This document shows positions 24,225 through 36,179 of a DNA stretch of 64,000 nucleotides, piece after piece. Origin of the DNA: Ailurus styani (taxonomy: Eukaryota; Chordata; Mammalia; Carnivora; Ailuridae). The number at the start of each line of letters is the position of its first letter. The first letter of the stretch is position 1. A model generated the notes under the pieces. It was not told the origin of the DNA and made no database searches. It saw only the letters and a program-made list of their open reading frames with translations. The DNA is taken from positions 1,441,440 through 1,505,439 of the forward strand of contig LNAC01000347.1 in assembly GCA_002007465.1 (NCBI GenBank), given 5' to 3'. The translations under genes were made by a program, and so were the position numbers.

Positions 24225-26095
24225 CTTGTATATAGACCAGCAACCATTTTTGGCTACCTTGGTATCTGTCTATCCCTGCCAAATTCTTAAACTGGCTTCA
24301 GATCAGCCTTCGGAATGCTAAGGGTTTGTAGACTAGGAAAGACCCCTTTCTAAAAATCATAGTACTGCTTGAAACTTGGTGCTTATAATTCCTTTACTTG
24401 AAGATAGATTTTTAAATCCACCGGAGAGTTTAAAAGTTCAAACATGTAAATGGAAACTGGGAATGCTAGCTTAATAAAACAAGTTTTCATCAAAATTCAA
24501 ATAAGGATAGCAGATTCTTTCTTCTTCTGTAGGAATAGAGGATATTTTTGGGAACCCAAAAGTAGGAGAGGTGGTTTTTCCAAGAACCAAAAGGCCATCA
24601 AAGGCAAACTTTTCCTATTTCACAATTTCACTCTGGGCTTGTGCCATTTTCCTTCTACTCTTCACATCCAGATGTACAGCAGATACAAGATAGGAAGGCA
24701 GGAAAGAGAAGGAATTAAGATTTCCATTCTAGAGTTCACTGTTACATAGTAGAATCTTATGCACATTACAGTCTCTACAAAACCCAAGAATTTATAATTA
24801 GTGTATTTCCCAGAGATGTGCACATTTTAAACCAATGATATTAAATAGCCATCAGTTATTAATTTCACAGCCTTGGGGAAAAATGTTCTTGAGTATCAAC
24901 TTTCTGAGACTCAGGTAAATGCAACATTAGTTCAAGCTGAAGATCTATAGAAATGAACCCTAAAAATAAGTGGCGTGGGTAAAAGTTATTTCTTGATCAC
25001 CAATAATATAATAGATTATAAACTTCAAGATTTCATTTTATATCTTTTTTTTGGCAGGTTGGTCTTTATGTTTCAGAAATCACAGTATTAAATGTTATAG
25101 AGAAAGGTTAGAAGGTTGAGATTGAGGTTGCATTAAAAAGAGGAGTTAAAAGCTTTAATTTATACTTGAGAATAACAAGATATGAGGGGATTTTGTGAAA
25201 ATCCTTTGTTCATTAGATAGTGTTTATTCAACAAGAAATGAGTGTTTTCAATGAGATTAAACTGAGGATTTTATTGGAAAGACTTTAAGAAGTAAGGTCT
25301 CTGTTCTTTAAACCCTGCTGATTTAAAGAAATATTACTAAATACTTTTAAGTCCATTTTTATTCAGTTCTGTCTACTTGCCATTGGTTATATAGACTTAG
25401 AGCCTTAAATCATATTCTTTTACTCTTCATTTGCTGTTTTAAAATTTTGGCAAGATTGTTTTCTTTGTGCCTGTTGTTATTTTAAGGCCCCAGCAGAATT
25501 CCAATTCTTGTGTAGTCAGTGCTATTGGACGAAGCCATGATGTCATTGTCAGTGGGGAAGCTGTAGCTAGGAAATCTCTTGAGTCAACAATGGGGCTGTG
25601 CAGCTGTATCGAATCTTCTGTGGGTCTAAAGTGAGGCAACCGTAACTCCTGTTTGCCCAGGACAACCCAAGTCCATACTTCCTGTCCCAACATCATCGGA
25701 ATACAGCCACTCCCAAAGTGTCTTGGTTTAAACAGTAAGTTACATGGTCACTCCACACTTAGAAGGCTATATGGAGAGAGTGGTAATGGTTCAAGGGGTT
25801 CTTATTTTTTATGACAGAGTTTTTGTGTAGCTTGCAAAAAGATCGGTAAAATTAGATTATCCAGGATGAAACAGAATGTGGTAGGATTCTGGGGGGACAG
25901 AGAAAGAAAACATTTGCAGACGTTATCAACTAATAAGCCAAAACAGGGAGGAGGAGAAAGAAAAAATAAGTTTGGTAACAGCAGGGCTATTAATTATTGG
26001 GACAAAGCCAGGTGGTGTGGTGGTGCTAGTGAGGGAAGGGAGGCATAGCAACCAGCACTCAGTGCTGCTTGCAGAAACACAACAAAGTGCTTACA
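24225..26095. other. Intronic stretch with no recognised gene
   Basis: No repeat, exon or RNA gene recognised. Open frames of 60-99 codons lack motifs. Confidence 0.5.
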
Positions 26096-26099
26096 TAGC

Positions 26100-26285
26100 A
26101 AGAGAGTATAGCATAGAGGTCAAGGACATGGGCTTTGGAACAGACTGCCTAGTGTTCGCTTTCCTCAATCTACTGAAAAATGGAAAAATGCTTAAGCCAT
26201 ATATGCCTCAATTCCCTCATCTGTGAAATGGGAGTAGGAGTAGTGGCTATTGCATAGAGGCATGGGCTCAGTGGGATCCCTATTT
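26100..26285 (+). repeat. MIR SINE remnant
   Basis: TAGCATAGAGGTCAAGGACA, GGCTTTGGAACAGACTGCCT, then 'atatgcctcaattccctcatctgtgaaatggg' is the MIR order, with about 180 bases preserved. Confidence 0.8.
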
Positions 26286-26849
26286 CTATCACTTACCTGT
26301 TTGGCAGATTTCTGAACTTATCTTTAGTTTGTGTCTCTGTCTTTAGATGAAGATAAAAATAACATAGACTTGCTAGGTTAGACTTGATACAATCCTCTTA
26401 CAACCACTCCATGCAGTCTCAGAGATGTGCTCCATGCTTCAGTGTTAGAAGCAGTTCTATTGGAACCTCTCCCAATAAATTTGCATATGTGAGAAGGAAT
26501 AAATAAGCTATTGACTTTCTGGGTCTCTTAAATCTAATCATTTCTTAAGTTAGTAGGTCTGAGCATGTGGTTCCTCTTAAAGTATGGAGGGGCTGCAGGA
26601 AAGTGGGTACGTTGGAGGCCTGAAGTTGACTCTACAGTTTTATCATTCAGGAGAGATAATGAGTTTAGGGTCATTAGCATATGAATTGATTTGCTCTTTC
26701 TCCCTCTCAAGCTCTCTGTCTCTTTCTGTCTCTTTGTGTCTCTTTATTATCTGTTTCTCTCTGTCTCTCATGCTTTCTGTCTCTTTCTGATATTCTCTGT
26801 TTCTCTATTGTCTGTCTGTGCCTCTTTCTCTTTCTCCATCTTTCTTGCA

Positions 26850-28200
26850 TGTTGAGCTTGTACAGGGGCATATTTGTTAGGAGGAGGAGGCAAAGAACTA
26901 AATCCTAAAGAACACCTTTCCTTAACGCATTGGATGAAGGAGGGCCACCCAATAAAACGATAGCAGTTGAGGAGGAACAGAGGTAAGAGAGAAACAGGAG
27001 ATATTGATGTCCTAGAAATTAAGGCAAGAGAGCATTTCAGGAACAGCAATTAACAAAGGCTGTAATTATGTCAAATATGATTAAATCAGAAAGAAAGCAA
27101 CTGGACCTTAGAACTGAACCTGAAGCTCAGGTTCCTAGTAACATCACTGGCAGTAGCATTGGTAAAGTGATTGGGACAACATGTAGACTTCAGTAGAATG
27201 GAGACCTGTCTAAAAGATGAGAAAAATAAAATAATAAGTAACATAAATCAAAAGGTAAAGAAAACCTATCTTTTCAAGGAATTTGAGAGTAAAGGGAAGT
27301 AAAGAAAGATGGTATTTATAATATGGGAAACTTACAATGCTTTACAAGAACTTTGAAGATCCAAGAAACAGATAGTGATTGATAATTTGTGGTGTTCAAG
27401 CAGGAAGAGACAGGGATGAGGTCATTGTGTAGAAGTTAGCTTGGGAAATAGGAAAGATATCCATTTCTGTGAATCAGATGAGAAGGAGATAAGAAAGAGT
27501 GACTGTTTGAAAACATTAGGGATAAAATTGGGAGGATTAATTCCCCGTGTCCCCAGATGTATTTGTGAAGTCCATGACTTGGTCATGCAGGTAGAAAGCC
27601 TTAAACAGAAGAACACTTCTACTAGAGATGAATGGAAGATGGGCTGATTGACATGGAAGGCTTGATTGAGGTTGGAGATAAAGTATTTGTGATAGCACCA
27701 AATGACACAGTTCACAGTTATACATTATTTTCTCTTTTTAATTATGTGATTTTCAATGGAGTTCTTAAAGTTCCCAGGAGTAAAAGTGATGGAAGTGGAT
27801 GCATAACTTTGTCAAATCAAGGATTTTATATGTGGACATGGGCAGAGAATGAATAATGAAAGAATGGGAGGTCAGATAATGCTGATGAGATAGAGGGTCC
27901 AAGGCAGTGATGGAAGAAAGCAGCCACTACATGAGTAATGGGAGGAAGTCAGGAGAGGCCGACGGACCAAGACTGAAGTTTCAGTGAGGTAAGGGAACAG
28001 ATACAACAAGAACATATACAAATAAAAACTTTTTTTAAAATCAAAAAGGAGAAGGTTTCATTGGAGAGATGAGTTTTCTTTTTAAAGATGGCAGAGATGG
28101 AGAAATGAAAGGGCCAGGTCCAGCCATTAGAGTGGGGACTAGTGAGATGGTTTCTAAGTGATAAAATCATTTTCATGCTGAATGTTGAATGGGATCTCAA
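26850..28200. mobile_element. Ancient mammalian LINE remnant (same type as 11.1-12.4 kb)
   Basis: 'gatgtcctagaaattaaggcaagagag', 'tgtaattatgtcaaatatg', 'gacaacatgtagacttcag', and 'ggaagtcaggagaggcc' follow the old CR1-clade order I recall, downstream of the part seen at 11-12 kb. Family uncertain; heavily mutated. A CT-rich simple stretch (about 26700-26840, TCTCTGTCTC) precedes it. Confidence 0.45.
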
Positions 28201-28293
28201 TGATAACTTATTTAGTCTAATCTAAATAGACTTAGATGGTAGTTTGAAGTTCTGAGAACTAAGGCAACTTGTTTAAGAACAGAGAATTTGGGA

Positions 28294-28511
28294 GGGGCAC
28301 CTGGGTGGCTCAGTCGCTTAAGCTTCCAACTCTTGATTTTGGCTCAGTTTATGATCTCAGGGTCCTGAGATCAAGCCCCACATCGGGCTCTGTGCTCAGC
28401 CTGGAGTCTGCTTGGATTCTTTCTTTTCCTCTCCCTCTGCCATTTCCTCAATTGTGCATGTTCCCTCCCTCTCTCTCTGAAATAAATAAATAAAATCTTA
28501 AAAAAAAAAAA
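28294..28511 (+). mobile_element. Carnivore SINE, older subtype
   Basis: GGGGCACCTGGGTGGCTCAG, CTTCCAACTCTTGATTTTGG, GAGATCAAGCCCC, tail AAATAAATAAATAAAATCTT and A13. A partial duplication AAGAACAG flanks it (28275-28282 and 28512 onward). Confidence 0.95.
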
Positions 28512-28577
28512 AGAACAGTGGATTTTGCAAAAGTGCTAGTAGAACCCAATCCCCCTTTTTTCCATGCGGGGCTGTAT

Positions 28578-28793
28578 TTAATAAACTATACAGTTATATA
28601 CCTGAAACACTGTAAAGGAGGACACACTATTACAAAATGACTTTAGATAGTACTTGGAAATTAACAAACCAATATGCACACTTTCTGCACACTTCATCAA
28701 ATAAGTCCATGGTGTCAAATCCTGGCAGCCTACTGTGACCAATGACTTGTATATCAAAGAGAAAAATGTAATCCTGGTGACATGTGACATAAA
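28578..28793. other. Old LINE-like segment, no gene
   Basis: 'ataaactatacagttatatacctgaaacactgtaaa' is a phrase typical of old L1 3' UTR or related repeats. Not enough for a family call. Confidence 0.3.
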
Positions 28794-29139
28794 AAGGTCA
28801 CATTGCCTAACACCAGCCCTTGCTTAAGTCTAGCTAATTAGTGGTGCTTTTTGGTTAATTCAAGTGGATGGACCTCAAGGCAATACTATTTATAGAATTC
28901 AGTCTGATAGTTCAGTTACTCTCTATGTTCTAATTAAAAATATTTTGAGTATTAATCCACATGATTTGAAAATATAAAAATAATTTCAGGGTCACTTTGG
29001 AGGTGACGGAATCAAGCTGATTTTTTCACTCTTAAGTTCACCCACTATTTGGGTGGCTTTGGGTGATTATTGGGCAAAACGTTAGTTTTATAGCCAACAC
29101 AAAGACTGTCAGGTTGTGGCAAGAATATTGGGATAAGGT

Positions 29140-29440
29140 GTCAGGAGAACAGTATTTCTGATCAATTCACTCTATCTTTGACAAGTACTAAACTATCTGA
29201 AACTCAGTTTTTTCATCAGGCAAAGGGAAATACTGTTTCCCATATCCATCTTTTATAGTTATTGTGAAGGGCAAATGATGGCAGGTAAAATGGTGGCAAA
29301 GCACATGGAATGGCAACTAAAATACAGCTTCAGATGCTGACTCTCCCACTGAGTAGATAGCTGTCTATGGTTATTTAACCTCTCTGAGCATTAGTCTCTT
29401 CATCTGAAAAACATGTAATGCATACAATATATCTGTTACT
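29140..29440 (+). repeat. MIR remnants (two adjacent fragments)
   Basis: 'gaaactcagttttttcatcagg..gttattgtgaaggg' (29200-29270) and 'aacctctctgagcattagtctcttcatctgaaa' (29380-29415) are both MIR-core phrases in sense. Confidence 0.5.
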
Positions 29441-29905
29441 TAAAGAGATCTATATTCCCATGTAATAGCAGGAGTTATAATTATTTGGGTATTAAAAGGT
29501 ATAATACAATTGTAAAATTTTCTTTTCCTTTTACCTTATTGCTACAATTCAGACAATCTGTTGAAATCCTACACCAAACTTAGTGACCTTCTTGCCTCAT
29601 GTTTAATTCATTCCTCTCTATGGAGGAAGTTTTGGGAATACTATCTTCTATTTCTACCTTGCTTCTGTTTGTCCCTCTTCTTCTCATTCACTTTTTGCAA
29701 TGATATAGCTTATATTTTCATTTGTGATATTAGGATTTCAGGAAGCTGAGAGCATCAACTTTTCTGAAAACAAAGGGAAAATGGAGTGTCTGAGAAAATG
29801 TAAGTTCATATCTGACACCTGAGAGACATATGGTAACCTTGATACGCAGTCTGTCTTGGAAAGCATTTGTAGGAAGATTTCCTTACAGATTTTAAATATA
29901 CACCT

Positions 29906-30125
29906 TTGGGGAGCCTCTGTGGCTCAGTCAGTTAAGCATCCAACTCTTGATTTCTGCTCAAGTCATGATCTCGGGGTCATGAAATCCAACCCTATGTTGG
30001 GGTCACATGTTGGGCATGGAGCCTGCTTAAGATTCTCTCTCTTCCTCTTCCTGTGCCCCTCCCTTCCCAACTTGTGTTCTCTCTCTCAAATAAATAAATA
30101 AGTAAATAAAATCTTTAAAAAAAAT
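29906..30125 (+). mobile_element. Carnivore SINE, older subtype
   Basis: GGGGAGCCTCTGTGGCTCAG head, GCATCCAACTCTTGATTTC, and the tail AAATAAATAAATAAGTAAATA. Many substitutions relative to the 34.4 kb copy. Confidence 0.92.
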
Positions 30126-31613
30126 ATTAAAAATAAAAAAGCTTAAAAAAATATCAGATGTGGTTTGGTGATGGAATTTGGATAGAATTCTGGATAATGG
30201 GCTATGGATAATTTGGATATGTGAACATGGAAGGCTCACATAATACATAAGAGGTGTTTGTATAGCAGATATAGTGGTGTTTGTCCTGACATCAAGTTTT
30301 GTTAAGACTCCACTGAATATACCACCCCTCACCCCAGTAGACTGTTAGTTTATCATAGCACTTTCCTACTGAGTCCTTATATGGTTTCATAATCTTTTCT
30401 AAGACATTACTACGGCAGTCACTGCCACAGACAGTTACCAGCCCTAGAAGTAAAACCTTTCTGCTATTTTGGTTAGCTAGAACAAAGAAGTTACCCTGAA
30501 GAATAGTTAGGTGAAGTTTCCACAGTGTACAAGAGGGGCAATTGGCAAAGGATCTCAAGTTGTAAGGTGAACCATGTACCCACATGTTGATGTAAATGGA
30601 GAGCAGGATCTCTGGAACATAAGGTAACAAAAGTGAACAGTCTCAAAAACATTGAGATACAGGAATAAAAATGTTCACATTTTACAGGAGTGGTAAAAAT
30701 TCTTTTATTTTTTCTTTACCTCATTTCAAATGAGAACAAGTATGCTCTCAATGAAATTAACAGTGGGAAAATTTTAAACAAATAAAAGGAAATACTTCTA
30801 CACTTAGCATATAATCAGTCCATAGACTTTTCTGTTGGGGGAGGTCAGGGAGTCAAATGCTGAAAAGGAAAAGAAAAAGAGAGGAAAATCTGGTTAATTT
30901 TATGACCAATAATAACATTGTAATTATGCCCTAAGATAAGAATAATGAGGTTGAAGCTTTGGGGCATAAAATGATCGTCTCAGAGGACAGGGAAGGAATT
31001 CTCCCACTCTTACCCCTAACAATTTGAATGGCACCAAAGAACTGGCCAGATGCATTATGGGCTGTAGTTTTTCAAAGGAGGCAGCTCCTATTAACCTGTA
31101 AAACCATTCTTGAAAGACCAGTGGCTAGTTTTATCTGGAAAATCCTGTATTTTAGGAGAAGTCAGCCTTGATTCCAAGCAAAAAGAATTTTAGTGGTGGA
31201 ATGATAAACTCCCCAATGGTGGATATGGTCTAATTTTGCTTTTGACCTAGGGTGTGAATTTCTCTAAACATAATGTTCATATAACTAACTTAGTGTATTG
31301 TACTGGATGGAAATTTGCCTTTGACACAGAGCAGGTCCAACTGGAAGCACATGAGCCATCCCTAAGGAATTTTGTTTACTCCTGCCCTTTGCTTGTAGCT
31401 TCTGACTTTCTTGACGTGCAGTGTGCTGCTTGCATTCTTGTATTCCAGACCTTAGTGAAACTCTGAACTTTTAGCTGTCTTTAAGGGCTCCCAAATTAGT
31501 TTTGAGCTGGCAACCAAGTGGAGATCACCTGGAAGGCAAACTCCTCTGTAGCCAGTTCTCAGTGAACCTCCGAGAGAGATCAACACTCTCACTAAGTGGA
31601 GCCTCCATTTTTA
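30126..31613. other. Intronic stretch with no recognised gene
   Basis: No exon, RNA gene or clear repeat recognised. A minus-strand open frame of 112 codons (30292-30630) has no recognisable motif. Confidence 0.5.
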
Positions 31614-31745
31614 AATTTTTTTATTTGAGAGAGAGAAAGAGAGTGCACAAGTGTGATGAGGGGCGGAGGGAGAAGCAGACTTTCTGCTGAGTAGGGGGCC
31701 TGATGTGGGGCTTGACCCCAGGACCATGAACTGGGCCAAAGGCAA
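31614..31745 (-). mobile_element. Carnivore SINE, antisense, cut before the tRNA head
   Basis: TTTTTTTATTTGAGAGAGAG, then GGGGCTTGACCCCAGGACC and GAACTGGGCCAAAGGCA; the tRNA A-box end is missing and the sequence passes directly into a second SINE. Confidence 0.85.
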
Positions 31746-31896
31746 CAAGTAGGCAGAGAGGCAGGCAGAGAGAGAGAGGAGGAAGCAGGCTCCCCACTGA
31801 GCAGGGAGCCCGATGCGGGCCTCGATCCCAGGACCCTGGGATCATGACCTGAGCTGAAGGCAGAGGCTTTAACTCACTGAGCCACCCAGGCACCCT
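31746..31896 (-). mobile_element. Carnivore SINE, antisense, lacking its A tail, joined to previous copy
   Basis: Starts AAGTAGGCAGAGAGGCAGGC without a T tract and ends with TGAGCCACCCAGGCACCC. The joint lies at about 31745. See the findings entry. Confidence 0.88.
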
Positions 31897-32710
31897 CCTG
31901 CAGTATTTCATAGACATTAGTGCAGGTAACTTTTATGCAATCTCTATGTAGGTAAATATCCATGTATACTGCTTTGTATTGTATGATAAGGAAACTGAGG
32001 TGCATGGTAGTCTGTTGTCAAAGGTCATCAGTAGTAGGAAGAAAATACATTGGAATTGCCATCTTCAAACCAGTGTCCCGTCTTCAAACCAGTGTCCATC
32101 AGATCACAGCACTTATCTTGGCAAGATACCCCTTGGCTCTCCCTTTGATGGCTCACACCAGGAACGCAACACTCTCATAATGGCCTCCATCACTTCCTGC
32201 TTCTAAAAAGCATATCAGTGGCAGACTGTCCAGTCAATTTGCCCTTCTGTAGGCATATTGTTTTCTGCCAAAAAATGGACCTGTTTCTTTTTCTTCCAAA
32301 GGAGAAGATCTGAACATAGCAAAATGAGCAAGTAGAGCCAGCTGTATGCATTTTTTACCCATATTAGAACTGCCAAAGCCCAAAAACAAGAACTCATTCT
32401 GAAAGACTTCAGTGTGTCAGTTTTGGACTTACAGAAATCTTTTACCCTAATTACTTCAACAACCTTCCATGCACAATATGTTGAGGAAATGTCATCTTTA
32501 CATGGCAAGGAAGGCAGGTTTGTAGAGATTTGTGAGACAAGTTTTCAAAGAGCTTTAATAAAAAGGCTGATTCTCAGGTATTAGATGAAGCAAATATTGA
32601 AATAAACTGTATGAAGAAAATTTATGTTTAGAAAGGGAAAAATTCCAGTCCAAATACTGACTGAGAACTCAAACATTTCATGTCCTCATCCTGTCTTTTG
32701 AGGACAAGCA

Positions 32711-32946
32711 AGAGGGAGAGAGGGAGGCAGGGAGGGAGGGAGGGAGGGAGGGAGGGAGGAAGGAGAGAAAGAAAAGGAAGGAAGGAAGGAAAGGAAGGGA
32801 AGGAAGGAAGGAAGGAAGGAAGAAAGAGAAAGAAAGAAAAAGAAAGAAAGAAAGGAAGGAAGGAAGAAGGAAAAGGAAAGAGAAAGAAGGGAGGGAGGGA
32901 AGGAAGAAAGAAAGAAAGAAAAGAAAGAGAAAGAAAGAAAGAAAAG
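32711..32946 (+). repeat. (GGGA)n/(GGAA)n/(GAAA)n compound microsatellite
   Basis: About 235 bases of nearly pure purine on the + strand: GAGG/GGGA units, then AAGG, then AAAG and AAGA runs. Long minus- and plus-strand open frames (for example 32680-32976) are low-complexity artefacts, not genes. Confidence 0.98.
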
Positions 32947-33035
32947 TCCTCTTACACTTTTTGTTCCCTTCCCTAAAGCAGGATATTTTATGTATGTACA
33001 GAGAAAGGTACACAAGAGAAAAGATGCCGTATCCA

Positions 33036-33180
33036 TCAGAGTAGGCTAGGTTAAGACGCCATGATGTACAACTTGAAAATATCGATAGCTTAAAACAGCA
33101 AAGGTCTATTTCTTGCTGACTCTTCTTGTCTGTCTTTGGCAGGGACCCAGGCTGAGGTATAAGCCTCCATCTTGTACTTT
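33036..33180 (-). mobile_element. Possible MLT1-like LTR fragment, antisense
   Basis: 'ttaagacgccatgatgtacaacttgaaaatatcgatagcttaaaacagca' resembles the antisense MaLR end with a 'ttaaaacaacacaaattta' type of phrase. Weak. Confidence 0.35.
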
Positions 33181-33219
33181 GCTGCTCACAGCCTCAGAGA
33201 CAAACTTAGAACTTTTAGA

Positions 33220-33460
33220 GCAGGGATTGGCAAATATTTTCTATAAAGGGCCAGACAGTAAATATTTCCAACTTCAACTTCAGCTCCGTACAGTTTCTGT
33301 CACAGTTACTCAACTCTGCTATTGCAGTGCAAAAGTGGAGTGTATAATAGTTTATACTATGTAAACAAATGAATATGGGCTGTGTTTCAATAAAACTTTA
33401 TTCACAGCTCCCAGTGGGCTGGATTTGGCCTATGGCCTCTCTTTTGTCAACTCTTTCAAT
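33220..33460. mobile_element. hAT-type DNA transposon remnant (the 'ttggcaaacttt' family), copy 2
   Basis: GCAGGGATTGGCAAATATTT, AAAGGGCCAGACAGTAAATA and, at the other end, CAATAAAACTTTATTCACAG and TGGATTTGGCCTATGGCC are the family's arms. Ends agree with the copy at 10.87 kb. Confidence 0.75.
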
Positions 33461-34432
33461 TAACCTGTATGGCTTAAAAGGATACTTGTTACCTTTGTTC
33501 AATAATTGATGACTAACTAATGATTCTACTCAAATATTCCCCAAAGAGGATGGGGAAGTACAAGACTTTCACTTCCTGAAATCAGCCTAACTTGGATAGG
33601 TGTTCACATGCGTACCTGGAAATGATGAAGAAAGAGCTGACAGGTTATGTCCATAGCTCCACAATGCTTGAGGAAGTTACTGCAGTTTCAGAATTCCTCT
33701 GCTCCCCCCGTTTTCTCTTTAACTCAGCAAAACACACTTTACAAGTGGCAGTGTTCCCTTGCTGTTTAAGAGGCAGTAGGAGTGACCAGTCAAACGAAAA
33801 GACACTGCTCAGCTCTGTGTTTATTCAGCCTTGGTGGCCATGTCGGGTGTGAAGAGCTGGAGTCATCCATTGCATGAAATCTTCACATTTGCAACTCTGA
33901 CGGTGAATCAGGATACGCATTCCTAGGAGGAGATCTTGGGAAAGGATTTGGATGTAGTAAGGGAGGTGTTTTGTCAGATGACATTCCTCAACAGTGAAGG
34001 GCACAAAGTTATTTTCTCACAGACTGATTTTGGAGACATTTCCTAAATGTAGCATTACAGCCTGTATACGGGGAGGAACGATGAGATGGGGTTTTTGGTT
34101 TATTTTACTATATATGGAGTCTCCCTTGAGCCTGTTTTACCACAGGATGATGTCACCTTATGTATTTGGTTTTCTAGCAAAACCCACCCTCCCAAATCAC
34201 AACCAACCCCATTTTGCCCCCTCCTGGTTTGTCATTGTTTTATAAAGTCAACCAGTTCCTTAGTTTCGGTTGACACACTTCTTTCCATTTTTAGGTACTG
34301 CTCTTACAGCACAACTTAAAGAGGTCTGTTTAATTTTACACAATTCAGTTCATTCACATTTCTGACTTTCTCCACAGAAATAGTTGACTAGATATAGAGA
34401 GAATGTATATTTAAGCAGATTTGTCAGTCAGT
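33461..34432. other. Intronic stretch with no recognised gene
   Basis: No exon or RNA gene recognised; no repeat I could name. Confidence 0.5.
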
Positions 34433-34450
34433 TAAAACAGAGACATTAGG

Positions 34451-34669
34451 GGCGCCTGGGTGGCTCAGTGGGTTAAAGCCTCTGCCTTCGGCTCAGGTCA
34501 TGATCTCAGGGTCCTGGGATCGAGGCCCGCATCGGGCTCTCTGCTCGGCGGAGAGCCTGCTTCCTCCTCTCTCTGCCTGCCTCTCTGCCTACTTGTGATC
34601 TCTCTCTCTCTCTGTCAAATAAATAAATAAAATCTAAAAAAAAAAAAAAAAAAAAAGAACTTGTTTAAA
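34451..34669 (+). mobile_element. Young carnivore SINE, perfect 18-bp target-site duplication
   Basis: GGCGCCTGGGTGGCTCAG, GGTTAAAGCCTCTGCC, GGGATCGAGGCCCGC, TCTGCCTACTTGTGATCTC and a tail of AAATAAATAAATAAAATCT plus A21. TAAAACAGAGACATTAGG is found at 34433-34450 and again, unchanged, at 34670-34687. The tail end GAACTTGTTTAAA before the duplication may be a 3' transduction or tail change. Confidence 0.97.
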
Positions 34670-35278
34670 TAAAACAGAGACATTAGGAATTTATTGTGTA
34701 GGGAGTAGACTCTATAAATAGAAATATCTCTATTATATTGATTATAATCTATTCCTTCTAAAATGTTAAGGCACTTTCTTACATATTATCACACAAGAAA
34801 AATACTTTAGCGAGCCATTTCGATAATTTAATTTTAAAGAGATAACAACAGAGAGCAGAACATAGACTCCAAGATTTGTTATTTGGGGATAGCTCTCAAC
34901 TTTTATTCCCCCAAACAGTGATACTTCTTTTGAGTATGAGAAGATTCTAGAGGAAATGGTTACTTGACCATGACAAAGAATATGATTTTCAAAAGAGTAA
35001 AAATAGTCTACATCTAAAAAAATATTTTCAAGGTCCAGATGATATTTTTATTGACAATGTACTATGTCTTGTAATTAATTATAACTGACTTCAATGAAAG
35101 TGCTATTATGGCTTCCCCACACAGGTTTTACATTTTTATTTCCCAGATCAGCTGCCAATATCAAGGTATCCTAGAGAAGAGCTCTACTGTTTTCAAATAG
35201 ACTATTATCCAAGTTTCTTTGTTTGGAATAATAATAATGACAACAACAATACTTATTAAGTCCTAGCCTCTCTTTGAG

Positions 35279-35450
35279 CCTTTTTTTCCCTTCTCCAGCC
35301 TCTAGCAAGCATCATTCTGTTCTCTGCTTCTATGAGTTTGAGTCTTATAAACACCTCTTTTAAGTATTATCTATTAAGTATTATCGTGAAGTATGTATTT
35401 TTTTAGACTGATTTCACTTAACATAATGTCCTCATTTATCATTTATGTTC
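35279..35450 (-). mobile_element. L1 3' UTR remnant, antisense
   Basis: 'ccttctccagcctctagcaagcatcattctgttctctgcttctatgagtttg' and 'tagactgatttcacttaacataatgtcctc' are the antisense 3' UTR phrases of old L1. Confidence 0.75.
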
Positions 35451-35479
35451 TGAACCTTTTAAAATACACTTACATTTAC

Positions 35480-35670
35480 AGCTACCTTATGAGCTTGATA
35501 CGACACCATTTTTCTTTCCACTTTGTAGAAGTGGAAACTGAGGCACAGTGAAGGTAAGTTGTTTGCCTAAAATCACACAGAGAGGAAGTATCAGAGCTGG
35601 GATTTGAACCTAGGCAGTTTGGACCAGAGTCCATAGGAATAACCACTGAGCTATAAAATCTTTCTTTCAC
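35480..35670 (-). repeat. MIR SINE, antisense
   Basis: 'ttgtagaagtggaaactgaggcacagtgaaggtaag', 'aaaatcacacagagaggaagtatcagagctgggatttgaacc' and 'ggaccagagtccataggaataacc' match the antisense MIR consensus with few gaps. Confidence 0.85.
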
Positions 35671-36179
35671 AGCTAGAATAATGGGGTTGTTACTGAGATT
35701 CCAGTAGAGGAGCAGAAAAATTTAAGGACTTATAAACAACTAATCTATGTAACTGAGCAAAATATATGGTTTGGATTTTTTTTGTGCTTATCTAAATTGA
35801 CCACAAATTTCACCAATATAGGTAACAGCACTTACATTGCTGTGGTGTGGAGATATAGGGAAGAGGCTAACTCTCTTTCTTTCAGCAGCTATCTGGTGTA
35901 GAGAGTTTCTTGACTAAGGAAACATGAAAGAGAAGGAAGCTGTCATAAGCTTCAGTTTGCCTTCTACAAGTAGTTGGTGGGGTGGGACGTTATTGCCACC
36001 AACCTCCCCCTTTCCCCCCAGTTGCCTTCCTTGGCCTTTCCGCCACAAGTTCCTTTGGAAACTCTTTGCCTTACCTGAGTTCCCCTATATGACATTCTTG
36101 CCTTGTGAAGAAGGTGAATATAAAATATCAGGCAAAGGTTTTATATTCCCATCCCAGATCTTTATCTCAGAATAAAAGA

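Noticed and set aside
32711..32946. CRISPR-like array
   Set aside because: Repeat units are 4 bases with no spacers; this is a vertebrate nuclear microsatellite.
32678..33036. Long open frames on both strands as low-complexity proteins
   Set aside because: They are translations of a GGAA/GAAA microsatellite; any frame through such repeats stays open.
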